Shown piece after piece: positions 8,091-16,922 of a stretch of DNA of 30,787 nucleotides. The DNA is from JAVBQU01 sp031548675. Its GTDB lineage: Bacteria > Bacteroidota > Bacteroidia > Bacteroidales > P3. The notes beneath the pieces were generated by a model, which worked only from the letters and a program-made list of their open reading frames with translations, did not search any database and was not told where the DNA came from. Within the stretch, counting starts at the first letter, position 1; each line of letters opens with the position of its first letter. The position numbers and the translations under genes were made by a program. Where the stretch lies: the NCBI GenBank assembly GCA_031548675.1, contig JAVBQU010000197.1, positions 1-30,787 of the forward strand, in the 5' to 3' direction.

Positions 8091-8978
8091 TTATTTTATG
8101 GATATTGTATTCCGCTTATTTTTATGCAGCTTCGAGATGATGAGGCAAAAAAGCAGGGCTGTCCAAAACGAAAACATAGCATAAATTAAGGCTACTTTAC
8201 CCAATTGTGCATTGTGCAGCAACGTTCCCGAAATGAGAAAAGCCATCGTAGTATTGTGAATAGCACTTTCTACAGATAGGCTGATTTCGTTCTTAGCTCC
8301 CAATCTAAAAACTTTTGCCATCAGAAAGCCTGTTAAAAAACAAATGACATTCAACATCAAAGCATAAGGAAATATCTCTTTTACTTCCAACATGGTTATC
8401 CCATTTTCACCTTGACTTCCCAAAAATTTCAATAGAAATACAATCCCAAGCAAACCTAGCAAAACAGGTTTGGCATACTTTTCAATCTTTCCGGCAAGTA
8501 TGGGTTTTCTATTTTTCAGAAGTATGCCTAATGAAGCCGGAATTGCGGTAAGTACAAAAATTTCAAACATCGTATTCATAAAAGGCAGGTGGAACTCTGT
8601 TGTGTTTTCAAAATACAATTTTAAAGCAAAATTTACGATTATAGGAATGGTAAATATGGTAAGGATGGCATTGATACTGGTAAGAATAATGGATAATGCT
8701 GTATTTCCTTTAAACAGATAGGTTATAAAACCGGCTGTAGTACCTCCGGGACTTGTGGCTAGGATAACAATACCTACTTTAACATAATTAGGAACGTCTA
8801 TAAGGCTGCATAAGCCAAAGGCAATAAGCGGCAATAAAATCATTTGAGAGATTAATGCAATGATTAAGGGTTTGGGAAAGGCAATAACTCTTAAAATATC
8901 TCTAAAAGTTAATGATATTCCTATTCCGAACATAATTAATACCAAAACCGATGCAACTAAAATATCAATTAATGCCAT
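8091..8978 (-). CDS. Bile acid:sodium symporter (BASS/SBF) family transporter
   Basis: A 295-residue membrane protein with about nine or ten hydrophobic segments. The family pattern is visible: an N-terminal FGIGISLTFRDI segment, ILLPLIAFGL, VGIVILATSPGGTTAGFITYLFKGNTALSI (the conserved S-P-G-G/T crossover region that binds Na+ and substrate), and a later SVESAIHNTTMAFLIS segment (the second crossover, matching the E-x-G-x-Q/N region). The family moves bile acids, pantoate or other organic anions with Na+; substrate cannot be told here. It follows the flippase on the same strand after 90 bases and converges with the CYTH gene. Confidence 0.85.
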   Translation of the reverse strand: MALIDILVASVLVLIMFGIGISLTFRDILRVIAFPKPLIIALISQMILLPLIAFGLCSLIDVPNYVKVGIVILATSPGGTTAGFITYLFKGNTALSIILTSINAILTIFTIPIIVNFALKLYFENTTEFHLPFMNTMFEIFVLTAIPASLGILLKNRKPILAGKIEKYAKPVLLGLLGIVFLLKFLGSQGENGITMLEVKEIFPYALMLNVICFLTGFLMAKVFRLGAKNEISLSVESAIHNTTMAFLISGTLLHNAQLGKVALIYAMFSFWTALLFCLIISKLHKNKRNTISIK

Positions 8979-9068
8979 AGTTTAAAAGCATAAAAACAGG
9001 ACTGGGACCCCCAATTCTGCTATATGTAATTTTTAAATATACTGATTATTAAAAACTGTCTTCTTTAC

Positions 9069-10553
9069 CTATTCTACTTGGGGCAGCTCCTCTTCTTCTA
9101 CTGTTACTGCTTCTTTCTTTACAAGACTTAGCAATGATTTGATGGTCATTAAACGTAATGCAAAAACAGCTACTACGCATACTACTCCCATTAAAATTAA
9201 ATTATACATCCATTTAGAGAATACCATCTTTACAAATATACCTGTTACCACAACTATAATAACAAAAAGAAGCAGCTTAAACAGGTAGTTGTAATTGGTT
9301 TTGAATTTAAAAATCCTGACAGCGAGCAGCACCTGTATGCCGGAAGTAAGAAACTGGGCTGTGATGCTGGCATAGCATGAACCTACTGCATAGAAACGGG
9401 GAATCAGGATAAAATTGAGGAGAATATTTACAATCATCCCGCTGCCTGCCACAATGTTTAAAGCCTTCATACTTCCGTTAGCGGTAAGCAAAGTGCCGAA
9501 AATATAAGTAGTAGCGATGGGAATAAAACACAGCATCAGCAATTTAAACACGGCTGCAGATTCTTCTATATGATCTTTATACATCAACCCCATAATTTCG
9601 CTGCTAAAGAAAAACGAACATAATGCTACGGTTATGGATGCAAAAAATAACAAGGTAAAAGCTGTGCGGGCTAAATTTTCCACATTTTCTTTCTGCTTAA
9701 TCAGGTGTGAAAATAAGGGCAGTAGTAATATTGAAAATAAGTAGGCTATCATATTCGAAGCATCCAGCAAACGATAGGCAGACGCATAAATTCCGGAATA
9801 GTAATCTCCTTGGTTTCCGGGTAAAATCCGTTCAATCAACACAGAATCTATTCTGTTATAGAAAGTCATCAACAAAGCCAGCAATGCAAACGGGAAGCTC
9901 TGCTTAATTACCATCCTGAAAAATGTAAAATCCCAAGTGATTCGTTGGAATTTAGACTTATTGATAACTACAAGCAAAGCTGTTACAGCAGTTAAACCAT
10001 AGGCAAGAGTTTGGGCATAAACAAACCACTCTATCCGGAAAGGTCCCTCAAAAATATTTCCCCATAACAAAACAGCACAGAAAATAATCATCAGAAAACG
10101 ATCGAGTACCGATAATAAGCTATCTGTTCTAAATAAAAGCAAGCCCGAAACATTGGAGCGTAAATATAATACGAAAGAAATCAAGAATTGATTAAACACC
10201 ATCCAAACCAGCAGTTTAATCTGCTTGGCATCGTAACCGATAATAACGCCTACCGTAAGTGCAGCTACTGCAAAAAACAAGCCCAACAAAAGCTTTAAGC
10301 CTACTATACGCGAAAAATGTTTGTTGAGCAATTGGTTATGCTGGGCGATATTACGCATATTATAATTTGTAATACCACAATCGAGCAATACATTAAACAG
10401 GAATGAGAAATTAAAAATTGTAAAGTAAAATCCATAATCAAAAGCTCCTACCGCATTTTGTACAGCACGGTCGATACCCAATATCCAAAACGGCTTAATT
10501 AGCAAATTAAGCGTAAGAAGGAGCAGTAGATTAACTACAAATTTTTTCTTCAT
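9069..10553 (-). CDS. Polysaccharide biosynthesis protein, MOP-superfamily flippase
   Basis: A 494-residue protein with about 14 hydrophobic segments spread evenly, typical of the Wzx/MATE-like MOP superfamily. It starts with KKFVVNLLLLLTLNLLIKPFWILGIDRAVQ, then a GAFDYGFYFTIFNFSFLFNVLLDCGITNYNMR stretch that is standard for oligosaccharide flippases. Such proteins move lipid-linked sugars across the inner membrane. No glycosyltransferases are adjacent, so the sugar is unknown. The ATG at 10553 is chosen: an in-frame TTG at 10592 overlaps the -7 box of the likely promoter. The short acidic C-terminal tail (VEEEELPQVE) is cytoplasmic in prediction. Confidence 0.88.
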   Translation of the reverse strand: MKKKFVVNLLLLLTLNLLIKPFWILGIDRAVQNAVGAFDYGFYFTIFNFSFLFNVLLDCGITNYNMRNIAQHNQLLNKHFSRIVGLKLLLGLFFAVAALTVGVIIGYDAKQIKLLVWMVFNQFLISFVLYLRSNVSGLLLFRTDSLLSVLDRFLMIIFCAVLLWGNIFEGPFRIEWFVYAQTLAYGLTAVTALLVVINKSKFQRITWDFTFFRMVIKQSFPFALLALLMTFYNRIDSVLIERILPGNQGDYYSGIYASAYRLLDASNMIAYLFSILLLPLFSHLIKQKENVENLARTAFTLLFFASITVALCSFFFSSEIMGLMYKDHIEESAAVFKLLMLCFIPIATTYIFGTLLTANGSMKALNIVAGSGMIVNILLNFILIPRFYAVGSCYASITAQFLTSGIQVLLAVRIFKFKTNYNYLFKLLLFVIIVVVTGIFVKMVFSKWMYNLILMGVVCVVAVFALRLMTIKSLLSLVKKEAVTVEEEELPQVE

Positions 10554-10589
10554 GGTTGAATATTCCTTTACTTCTAAAATATAGATATG

Positions 10590-10621
10590 CAAAGTTGCGG
10601 ATTTTTAACAGAAGAGCCAAA
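10590..10621 (-). promoter_or_regulatory. Promoter of the flippase gene
   Basis: On the minus strand, TTTG (10618-10621) is followed after exactly 20 bases by CAACTTTG (10590-10597), which differs from TAnnTTTG at one base. The start would fall near 10583, about 30 bases before the ATG. Confidence 0.55.
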
Positions 10622-10733
10622 GTATATTTTACAATTATCTCATGTTCTAAAAAAAACAAAAAGCAAGAATAATTCATAAGCGAATAGATGTTGAGTATTA
10701 CCTATAAAAAAATAATCCGGAATATTTACCTGA

Positions 10734-10787
10734 TTTTGAGCGTAATTTGCAATTACACTCAAAACATAGTTGAATTTATAATTCAAC
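10734..10787. terminator. Two hairpins downstream of the broken minus-strand gene
   Basis: TTTTGAGCGTAATT (10734-10747) and AATTACACTCAAAA (10751-10764) form a 14-bp stem with one mismatch and a 3-base loop. GTTGAATT (10769-10776) and AATTCAAC (10780-10787) form a perfect 8-bp stem. They lie after the 10830-11336 pseudogene on the minus strand and before the flippase promoter, so they may end that transcript. Neither has a clear T-run. The remaining bases from 10622 to 10829 show nothing else. Confidence 0.45.
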
Positions 10788-10829
10788 GTACAGTCTTTTA
10801 TCTTGTTATATTCCACTTATCTGGGTAAC

Positions 10830-11336
10830 CTATTCTATTATCGCATCGCGAGGATATGCAATATTTCCTTCTCTAGTAAAATTGATTAAATGTGGTAAAT
10901 CTGATTCTTCGCATTCGCATCTATATCCAACCAATTTTTCGTTTTCAAATAATAAGAATAAGGGAATATCTTTAAATTAAAATATTTCGTCTGGACATAT
11001 TGAAGCATTTTTCAAGACTGTTTTCATTTTAGGAATATTCCATAACACATTTGTCGAATCTGTTTTCTCTAATAAACAATGTTCGTTATATGTAAATATT
11101 TTTTTTGATTGTGTTATATCTATATCTGCATTCAAAAGTGCGGAACATATGATGTCTATGGAAGTGCCTATATCATAATATAAATCTTCACATGAAGAAT
11201 GAGAAACAGAAGCATTAAATGAATTTATATTTTTTGCATACTCAATCCTCTTCTCATATTTATAATTTAAAATAAATGGAATTGCAATTATTATAACAAG
11301 TATTATTCCCAAGAATATAAACTTCGATTTATTCAT
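10830..11336 (-). pseudogene. Unknown membrane-anchored protein, interrupted by an in-frame stop
   Basis: An ATG at 11336 opens a 119-codon frame that ends at TAA (10977-10979). The same frame then continues without interruption for 48 more codons (starting FKDIPLFLLFENEKLVGYRC, ending YPRDAIIE) to a TAG at 10830-10832. The continuation matches the neighbouring gene at 11358-11816: LFLLFENEKLVGYR against IIFLINDNQLIDYR. Upstream parts also match (KKIFTYNEHCLLEKTD against EKIFTFDSVPMLIQAPD). I therefore read it as one gene of about 168 codons split by a nonsense mutation. An N-terminal membrane segment (about residues 6-24) precedes an exported domain with several Cys. No known domain recognised. 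The short form may still be translated. Confidence 0.65.
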
Positions 11337-11357
11337 AGTTGTATTTAATTTGATATT

Positions 11358-11816
11358 CTATAAAACTCCATTTTTTAAATAGTACTCGAACAAAATTCTA
11401 TTAGCATGTTTCCATCTATAATCAATTAATTGATTATCATTAATGAGAAATATAATACTATTAAAATTATAAAATCTATATGTTTTATCAAACTTCTTTG
11501 AATAAATGTAATCTTTAGTATTATCGTAGCCCAAAAAGGGAAACTTATCAGGGGCTTGAATTAACATTGGCACACTGTCAAATGTGAAAATCTTTTCAAA
11601 TTCAGATTCTGACATTTTTAACTTTAATAGTCCATCCATAACCAAATGAAATCCGATTTTTGTTTTTGCCAAGCAATTATTGTCTGTGGTGCTTCGTGCA
11701 ATACTAATTTCTTTGTTATATTCCTTATATTTGGGCAATATGATGTAAATAGCTCCAAGTGTATATATACAGAGAAGTGAAAAGATTAATATCGTTCTAT
11801 TCTTTTTCTTTCCCAT
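11358..11816 (-). CDS. Unknown membrane-anchored protein (intact paralogue of the neighbour)
   Basis: A 152-residue protein with one N-terminal membrane segment (about residues 8-27, ILIFSLLCIYTLGAIYIIL), so most of it lies outside the inner membrane. The body is a short alpha/beta-looking domain with no motif I recognise. It is related to the adjacent downstream gene, 21 bases away on the same strand, so the pair probably arose by tandem duplication and forms an operon. A 15-bp palindrome TTAGGTT-A-AACCTAA (11884-11898) lies upstream and could be an operator. The region is more AT-rich than neighbouring housekeeping genes. Confidence 0.6.
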   Translation of the reverse strand: MGKKKNRTILIFSLLCIYTLGAIYIILPKYKEYNKEISIARSTTDNNCLAKTKIGFHLVMDGLLKLKMSESEFEKIFTFDSVPMLIQAPDKFPFLGYDNTKDYIYSKKFDKTYRFYNFNSIIFLINDNQLIDYRWKHANRILFEYYLKNGVL

Positions 11817-12340
11817 TTGTTCTTATTTTTTTTATAATGTCTATTTTTTATTGTTTATGTTTCATTATTATCTCTCGTTCGGTTTAGGTTAAACCTAATA
11901 AACAGAATTTTCAGCAATGGAGGCTCCGATTTGGAGTTTATTTTTTGCAGGCATATTTATAGCAGGGTTTCCTTAATTCATCAAACTTTGAGGTAATTTG
12001 CAAATGTAATAATTAAAGTTTAAAAATCATATAGAATTGTTATTTAGTTTTCTACAAACAACTTTGATACCACTTTTAAACTACCAATCGATTATATCAT
12101 CTTTGCTACACTACCTTTTGCACTATCAATTACCGTCATTATAAGTGTGGTTTTTTTTACTGCACCGTTCAGGAACAAAAACCACTGGGAAGGATAGGGT
12201 GCGGACTTAACGCCTACCCTATTCTTTGCAAGGCTTAGTCCTTTGCGTTGCGCAGCAATACATCTCCTTCTGGAATAGGCAGAACACGGAAGCAGCAGCT
12301 TTAGCTTCATTAAATTTGATATTCTTACTACCTATAAAAA
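11817..12340. other. Gene-poor stretch with no supported gene
   Basis: About 520 bases without a convincing gene. It holds the palindrome at 11884-11898. A 72-codon minus-strand frame (12092-12310) has no recognisable domain, no signal peptide and no promoter. The stretch may be decayed DNA between the unknown gene pair and the lipoprotein terminator. Confidence 0.5.
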
Positions 12341-12375
12341 AACAATCCATCACAGCTATGCTGTGATGGATTGTT
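12341..12375 (-). terminator. Rho-independent terminator of the lipoprotein gene
   Basis: A perfect 16-bp stem, AACAATCCATCACAGC (12341-12356) and GCTGTGATGGATTGTT (12360-12375), with a 3-base loop. On the minus strand it is followed by a run of seven T, and it lies 38 bases after the lipoprotein stop codon. Confidence 0.9.
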
Positions 12376-12412
12376 CATGTTTTCTTAAATCGCCTTTAGT
12401 ACAAAAAGCTTG

Positions 12413-12847
12413 TTATTTTTTCCCTTGATAAGTTATCCGGCTTCCACCATCAACACCCTTAGTTTGTGTATATATTAATAAGCTGTCTCCTGAAAAATGC
12501 CCGTAGAAATATACGTATGAATTATTGTGTTTAAGGTCAAAAGTTAAATTCGGTAATAGGGTTACTACTTCATTAAGTCTTACAGCTTCATTGTCAGGAA
12601 TAGTATAAATCTGTATAAGTGAATCAGAATCGCCATCTGCTTTGGTAATTTTGAGCGTTTCTACCGTATCGAAAGCAACCACTTTGGTTGAATCTGAATT
12701 CCAATAAATACCGGATTTCCTGCATTGATAAGTTCCTTCGTAATTATCACGATAATCATCCGGAGCGTCTTTTTTACAATTAGCGAACAAAACACTAAGT
12801 GTAAGCAGGGTTAATAAAGCAACAAAATAGTTTTTCTTATTTTTCAT
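12413..12847 (-). CDS. Small lipoprotein of unknown function
   Basis: Read from the ATG at 12847 this is a 144-residue protein with a basic start (MKNKKNYF), a hydrophobic stretch and a lipobox ending in Cys (LFANC, then KKD), so it is probably acylated and anchored in the envelope. The mature part is Asp/Ser/Thr-rich with a beta-rich pattern (YEGTYQCRKSG, LTFDLKHNNSYVYFYGHFSGDSLLIYTQ), like the small beta-barrel or lipocalin-like lipoproteins common in Bacteroidota. An in-frame ATG at 12871 would add eight residues and break the usual signal-peptide form. It has its own promoter (12899-12930) and terminator (12341-12375). No specific function is evident. Confidence 0.75.
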   Translation of the reverse strand: MKNKKNYFVALLTLLTLSVLFANCKKDAPDDYRDNYEGTYQCRKSGIYWNSDSTKVVAFDTVETLKITKADGDSDSLIQIYTIPDNEAVRLNEVVTLLPNLTFDLKHNNSYVYFYGHFSGDSLLIYTQTKGVDGGSRITYQGKK

Positions 12848-12898
12848 AAAGCACTTATTATTATTATGCATTTTATATTATCTCATACAAAAGATTTG

Positions 12899-12930
12899 CA
12901 AAAGTACAACCTTAATATCTTACAATCAAA
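12899..12930 (-). promoter_or_regulatory. Promoter of the lipoprotein gene
   Basis: On the minus strand, TTTG (12927-12930), 20 bases, then TACTTTTG (12899-12906): a full match to the Bacteroidota TTTG-N20-TAnnTTTG promoter. The rest of the 350-base divergent spacer (12872-13221) holds the facing promoter at 13150-13181 and nothing else that I can support. Confidence 0.8.
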
Positions 12931-13149
12931 CCTGTTATGAATATTTTAGATAAAATCGTAATTTGCAAGGCAGCATGCTGTATTTGATTAATTGCTGCAA
13001 CAGTCAATAAGACACTATTAATACCCAAAATGTTTTATCAACTTATTCAAAAGGCTCTGAAAGTATCTAAAAATTTGTACAATTGTATCATGAGTCCGGA
13101 ACAAAAGCCTTTTAAATAATCCGAATCATGAATTGCAAAACAGAGATTA

Positions 13150-13181
13150 TTTGTAAGTTGCCCGTAAACTCCATACCTTTG
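13150..13181 (+). promoter_or_regulatory. Promoter of the glycosidase-like gene
   Basis: TTTG (13150-13153), 20 bases, then TACCTTTG (13174-13181): a full consensus Bacteroidota promoter. The start would be near 13188, giving a leader of about 34 bases before ATG 13222. Confidence 0.8.
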
Positions 13182-13221
13182 TATCATACATAAATATATA
13201 AATTTTGATATAAAAACAGTC

Positions 13222-15891
13222 ATGAGCAAAAAAATAATTATCATTTTACAACTTCTTATTTTTTGTAGTTTACATATCCAATCTCAAGTAACAGATGCAA
13301 CCGACGATTTGAAGAGAAAAGGACAAGTAGTAAGTTCAAACTCCATTATGATAGTTAAAGCCTCTGACAATGAAATTAAACAGCTAATACAACAAGAACC
13401 GGATGCTTCGTATTTCGTATTTCCCGAAGACCGGCTGCATGATATACGCATGACAAATTCTATTCCTGAGCGTTGGACTCAAACTACGGCTTCGTCGCGA
13501 AAACTGTTTTCAGCAGAAGCTCTGCCCAGTGAATATTTTACTTTTCAATTAGGTGTGTGGGCAAGCAAAACAGATTTGCAGAATGTTTCTATCCGGTTTT
13601 CTGATTTAAAAAATGCTTTGGGAGAGAAAATTCCGGCTTCAAAGCTGAACTGTTTTAATTTAGATGGCGAATACGACGGAAAGCCGCTGCATTACAATGT
13701 ATCTGTACCCCATGAAAAAATACAGGCTTTTTGGATAGGCGTTGATATTCCGGCTTCCGCCTTAGGAAAATATACCGGAAAGATAACCCTTAAACCCCAA
13801 AATGCTCCTGAACAAATTATTGATATTACATTGGATATAAAAGGAGATAAGCCCGCAAACCACGGCGATAACGAAGGTTGGAGGCATTCGCGTTTACGCT
13901 GGCTCAATTCCGATATTGCAGTTTCTGATAAACCTACCAAACCTTATACCCCTGTAAGCCTCCAAAATAAAAATGTAGGTTATATAGGTGGAAATATAAT
14001 GCTGGACGATTGGGGACTGCCTCAGCAGATTATTACCAAGTACGACCAAAGCATACAGCTCTCTAACCAGCAAAATCCGATTCTGAATAGCGGCATGAGC
14101 TTTGAAATAGAAACCGCCGCAGGCATAGAAATCCTTAAGACCCAAAAACTTACTTTTACAAAAAAAACAGAGGGTACTATAGCATGGAAAGCCGAAGCCC
14201 AAAATGCTAAATTTTCCATTAAAGTTACAGGAGAATTTGCTTTCGACGGATTTGCCCGTTACGATGTAGAAGTTATATCCAAATCGGAAATAGCTGTAAA
14301 AGACATCCGTTTAAAAATTCCGTTCACAACCTATGCTTCCAAATATATGATGGGACTAAATCAAAAAGGAGGGTTCAGACCCGATGTTTGCGAATGGAAA
14401 TGGGATGTAAAAAAACATCAGGACGAAGTATGGATAGGCAATGTGAATGCCGGCATGCGGATTAAGCTGAAAGATGAAAATTTTGTCCGTCCGTTGGTAA
14501 ACATTTATTACGATTTAAGCCCGCTGCGTTTACCCGTATCTTGGGGAAATGAAGGAAAAGGAGGCATCAGCCTTAAGCAGACTTCATCGGATTGCGTTAT
14601 GTTTAACGCTTACAGCGGAGAACGCAATATGCAAAAAGGGCAAAGCCTGCATTTTATTTTCGAAACCCTGATTACCCCGCTTAAACCCCTCGATATGAAA
14701 CAGCATATCGAAGAGCGGTATCATCATTCCAATTCAGATGTAAGTACAAATTATATTCAGGATGCCAAAAACATCGGAGCCAATGTTATCAACATCCACC
14801 ACAAGAAAGATATAAATCCTTTCATCAATTATCCTTATTACGATGAATCTATGGGCGAACTCAAAGGATTCATAAACAAGGCTCATCAAGAAGGGATAAA
14901 AACCAAATTGTATTACACCACCCGCGAAGTAACCATTAAAATGCCCGAAATATGGGCTTTAAGAAGCCTCAACAATGAAGTAATCAAAGACGGACCCGGA
15001 AAAGACACCCGCACATTGATTCATCCCAACGGACCCAATCAATGGCTGGTCGATAATTTTGAAGACCACTTTATTCCGGCTTGGTACAATGCATTCGAAA
15101 ATGGGAAATACAAAGGAGAAATGGATATTTCGGTGTTGACAAATCCGGATTCGCGCTGGAATAACTTTTACTTGGAAGGTCTCGATTGGATGATTAAAAA
15201 TATGGATATCGATGGTGCTTATATTGACGATAGCGCCCTCGACCGCATAACCCTGCAGCGAGCCAGAAGAATATTGGATGCCGACGGAAAACGCCGGATG
15301 ATAGATATGCACTCTTGGAACCATTTTAATCTGTATGCCGGTTATGCCAACTCTGCCTTGCTCTATTTGGATTTATTTCCTTATGCAGATAAGCTGTGGC
15401 TCGGCGAAGGGTTTTCTGCTCAAAATTCTCCCGATTTCTGGCTGGTTGAAGTATCAGGCATTCCCTTTGGATTATTCAGCGAAATGCTCGACGAAGATAA
15501 TGTTTGGCGGGGTATGACCTACTGCATGAGTTTTCGTTACCCATGGAGCGGCGACCCCTCTCCTATTTGGAAGCTTTGGGATGATTTCGGCATGGCAGAT
15601 GCCCGCATGTTCGGTTATTGGAACGAACAATCTCCGGTAAAAACCAATAATCCGAATATTCAAACCACTGTATACACACATGGAAATAAAGCTTTGGTTG
15701 TTTTGGCTAACTGGAGTAATTGTTCAGCAAAATGCAAGCTCAATATCAATACCGATGCTTTAGGATTTACTCCGGCAAAAGCTTACCTACCCGAAATAAA
15801 AAACACCCAATGGGAAAAGAAGATTTCAACCCAGCAGGAATTTAATATTTCCGGAGAACAAGGCTTGTTTATTATATTAGAAAAAGAATAG
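13222..15891 (+). CDS. Secreted glycoside-hydrolase-like protein (DUF6067-type)
   Basis: An 889-residue protein with a signal peptide (MSKKIIIILQLLIFCSLHIQSQ). An N-terminal beta-sandwich part (about 30-210) includes EYFTFQLGVWA and FWIGVDIPASALGKYTGKITL. A middle beta-rich region (about 215-480) follows. The C-terminal half looks like a TIM barrel with IDGAYIDDSALDR (D669-D670), RMIDMHSWNHF, KLWLGEGF and a final small beta domain with ALVVLANWSN. This layout fits the Bacteroidota 'glycoside hydrolase domain' DUF6067 proteins as I recall them; the Asp pair at a strand end is a candidate catalytic or binding site. Substrate unknown. It does not sit next to a SusC/SusD pair, so it is not in a usual polysaccharide locus. 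Confidence 0.65.
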   Translation: MSKKIIIILQLLIFCSLHIQSQVTDATDDLKRKGQVVSSNSIMIVKASDNEIKQLIQQEPDASYFVFPEDRLHDIRMTNSIPERWTQTTASSRKLFSAEALPSEYFTFQLGVWASKTDLQNVSIRFSDLKNALGEKIPASKLNCFNLDGEYDGKPLHYNVSVPHEKIQAFWIGVDIPASALGKYTGKITLKPQNAPEQIIDITLDIKGDKPANHGDNEGWRHSRLRWLNSDIAVSDKPTKPYTPVSLQNKNVGYIGGNIMLDDWGLPQQIITKYDQSIQLSNQQNPILNSGMSFEIETAAGIEILKTQKLTFTKKTEGTIAWKAEAQNAKFSIKVTGEFAFDGFARYDVEVISKSEIAVKDIRLKIPFTTYASKYMMGLNQKGGFRPDVCEWKWDVKKHQDEVWIGNVNAGMRIKLKDENFVRPLVNIYYDLSPLRLPVSWGNEGKGGISLKQTSSDCVMFNAYSGERNMQKGQSLHFIFETLITPLKPLDMKQHIEERYHHSNSDVSTNYIQDAKNIGANVINIHHKKDINPFINYPYYDESMGELKGFINKAHQEGIKTKLYYTTREVTIKMPEIWALRSLNNEVIKDGPGKDTRTLIHPNGPNQWLVDNFEDHFIPAWYNAFENGKYKGEMDISVLTNPDSRWNNFYLEGLDWMIKNMDIDGAYIDDSALDRITLQRARRILDADGKRRMIDMHSWNHFNLYAGYANSALLYLDLFPYADKLWLGEGFSAQNSPDFWLVEVSGIPFGLFSEMLDEDNVWRGMTYCMSFRYPWSGDPSPIWKLWDDFGMADARMFGYWNEQSPVKTNNPNIQTTVYTHGNKALVVLANWSNCSAKCKLNINTDALGFTPAKAYLPEIKNTQWEKKISTQQEFNISGEQGLFIILEKE

Positions 15892-15990
15892 CCGTATGCT
15901 TATTCATTAATTATGATACATGAAGTATCTTTTATTGAATAATCTTTTATCAGCTAAAATAAAATCACGATATTTGCAGTTATTTTAGGC

Positions 15991-16884
15991 ATGTCGTTTG
16001 TGAAAAAAATCATTGGAAGTCTATTTAAAAAGTTCCGCCACAAATACCGTTTGGTAATTATGGACGATGACACGTTTAAAGAAGCGTGGTCGTTTCGTCT
16101 ATCCAAAATGAATATATTTGTATCTTTGGGCTTAATTTCCATCATATCCATTGCCATTACCGCTTACATTATTGCTTTTACTCCTTTACGGGAATTTATT
16201 CCCGGCTATACGAATGCGGAAATGATTGCAACATCATACAAGAATGCAGTTACTATTGATTCTCTGCAACAACAAATCCGGAATTACGATATCATGCTCG
16301 GAAATATTCAGCAGGTTATTTCCGGCGAAGACATCCACGATGTGATGTATCAGCCTAAAGCCGACAGTACAAAAAAATATGCAGAAACTATTGAAGATAA
16401 ACGCTCGCCTCAAGATAATGCCTTGCGGAAAGAAATAGAAAGCGAAGACAAATACCAGCTTAAAACATCCTCTACTGCCGAAAGTGCCGCACCTGTATCG
16501 CATGGCAATATTAAAAACATGCTTTTCTTCTCCCCTATTCACGGAACTATTTTATCGCAATTTGATTTATCAAAACAACATTACGGTATAGATGTTTCGG
16601 GACAAACCAATGAAACGGTAAAAGCAGTAGCCGACGGAATCATTATTTTTGCAGATTGGACTTATACAACAGGATATATGATAGGCATTCAGCACCAAGA
16701 TAATATAGTCTCCATTTATAAACATAACTCTTCTTTATTGAAAAAAATAGGAGACTTTGTAAAGGCAGGCGACCCTATTGCATTTATCGGCAATACAGGA
16801 GAGCTTACCTCCGGACCTCATCTGCATTTTGAATTATGGAATAATGGTTCGCCCGTCAACCCCACAGATTACATTTTATTTTAG
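15991..16884 (+). CDS. Membrane-anchored M23 (LytM/NlpD-like) peptidase
   Basis: A 297-residue protein: short basic cytoplasmic N-terminus, one membrane segment (about 42-63), a linker with heptad-like pattern (about 75-115), and a C-terminal M23 domain. The zinc and catalytic residues are all present: H197-x3-D201 (HYGIDVSG), H245 (IYKHNSS) and H277-x-H279 (PHLHFEL). M23 enzymes cut peptide cross-links of peptidoglycan in the periplasm, and anchored versions often work in cell elongation or division. It is followed after 38 bases by dxr and then rseP, an order I recall from many Bacteroidales genomes, so an operon is likely. Confidence 0.9.
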   Translation: MSFVKKIIGSLFKKFRHKYRLVIMDDDTFKEAWSFRLSKMNIFVSLGLISIISIAITAYIIAFTPLREFIPGYTNAEMIATSYKNAVTIDSLQQQIRNYDIMLGNIQQVISGEDIHDVMYQPKADSTKKYAETIEDKRSPQDNALRKEIESEDKYQLKTSSTAESAAPVSHGNIKNMLFFSPIHGTILSQFDLSKQHYGIDVSGQTNETVKAVADGIIIFADWTYTTGYMIGIQHQDNIVSIYKHNSSLLKKIGDFVKAGDPIAFIGNTGELTSGPHLHFELWNNGSPVNPTDYILF

Positions 16885-16922
16885 CAGTCAATATTTTGAA
16901 AGATTCTACCAGCAGCTCATCT

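Noticed and set aside
12092..12310. 72-codon minus-strand frame in the gap before the lipoprotein terminator
   Set aside because: No domain, signal peptide or promoter; it starts just after a terminator and its composition (Cys/Arg-rich start) looks like chance coding.
13049..13113. AAAAGGCT / AGCCTTTT inverted repeat in the divergent spacer
   Set aside because: The arms are only 8 bp and 49 bases apart, so chance pairing is likely.
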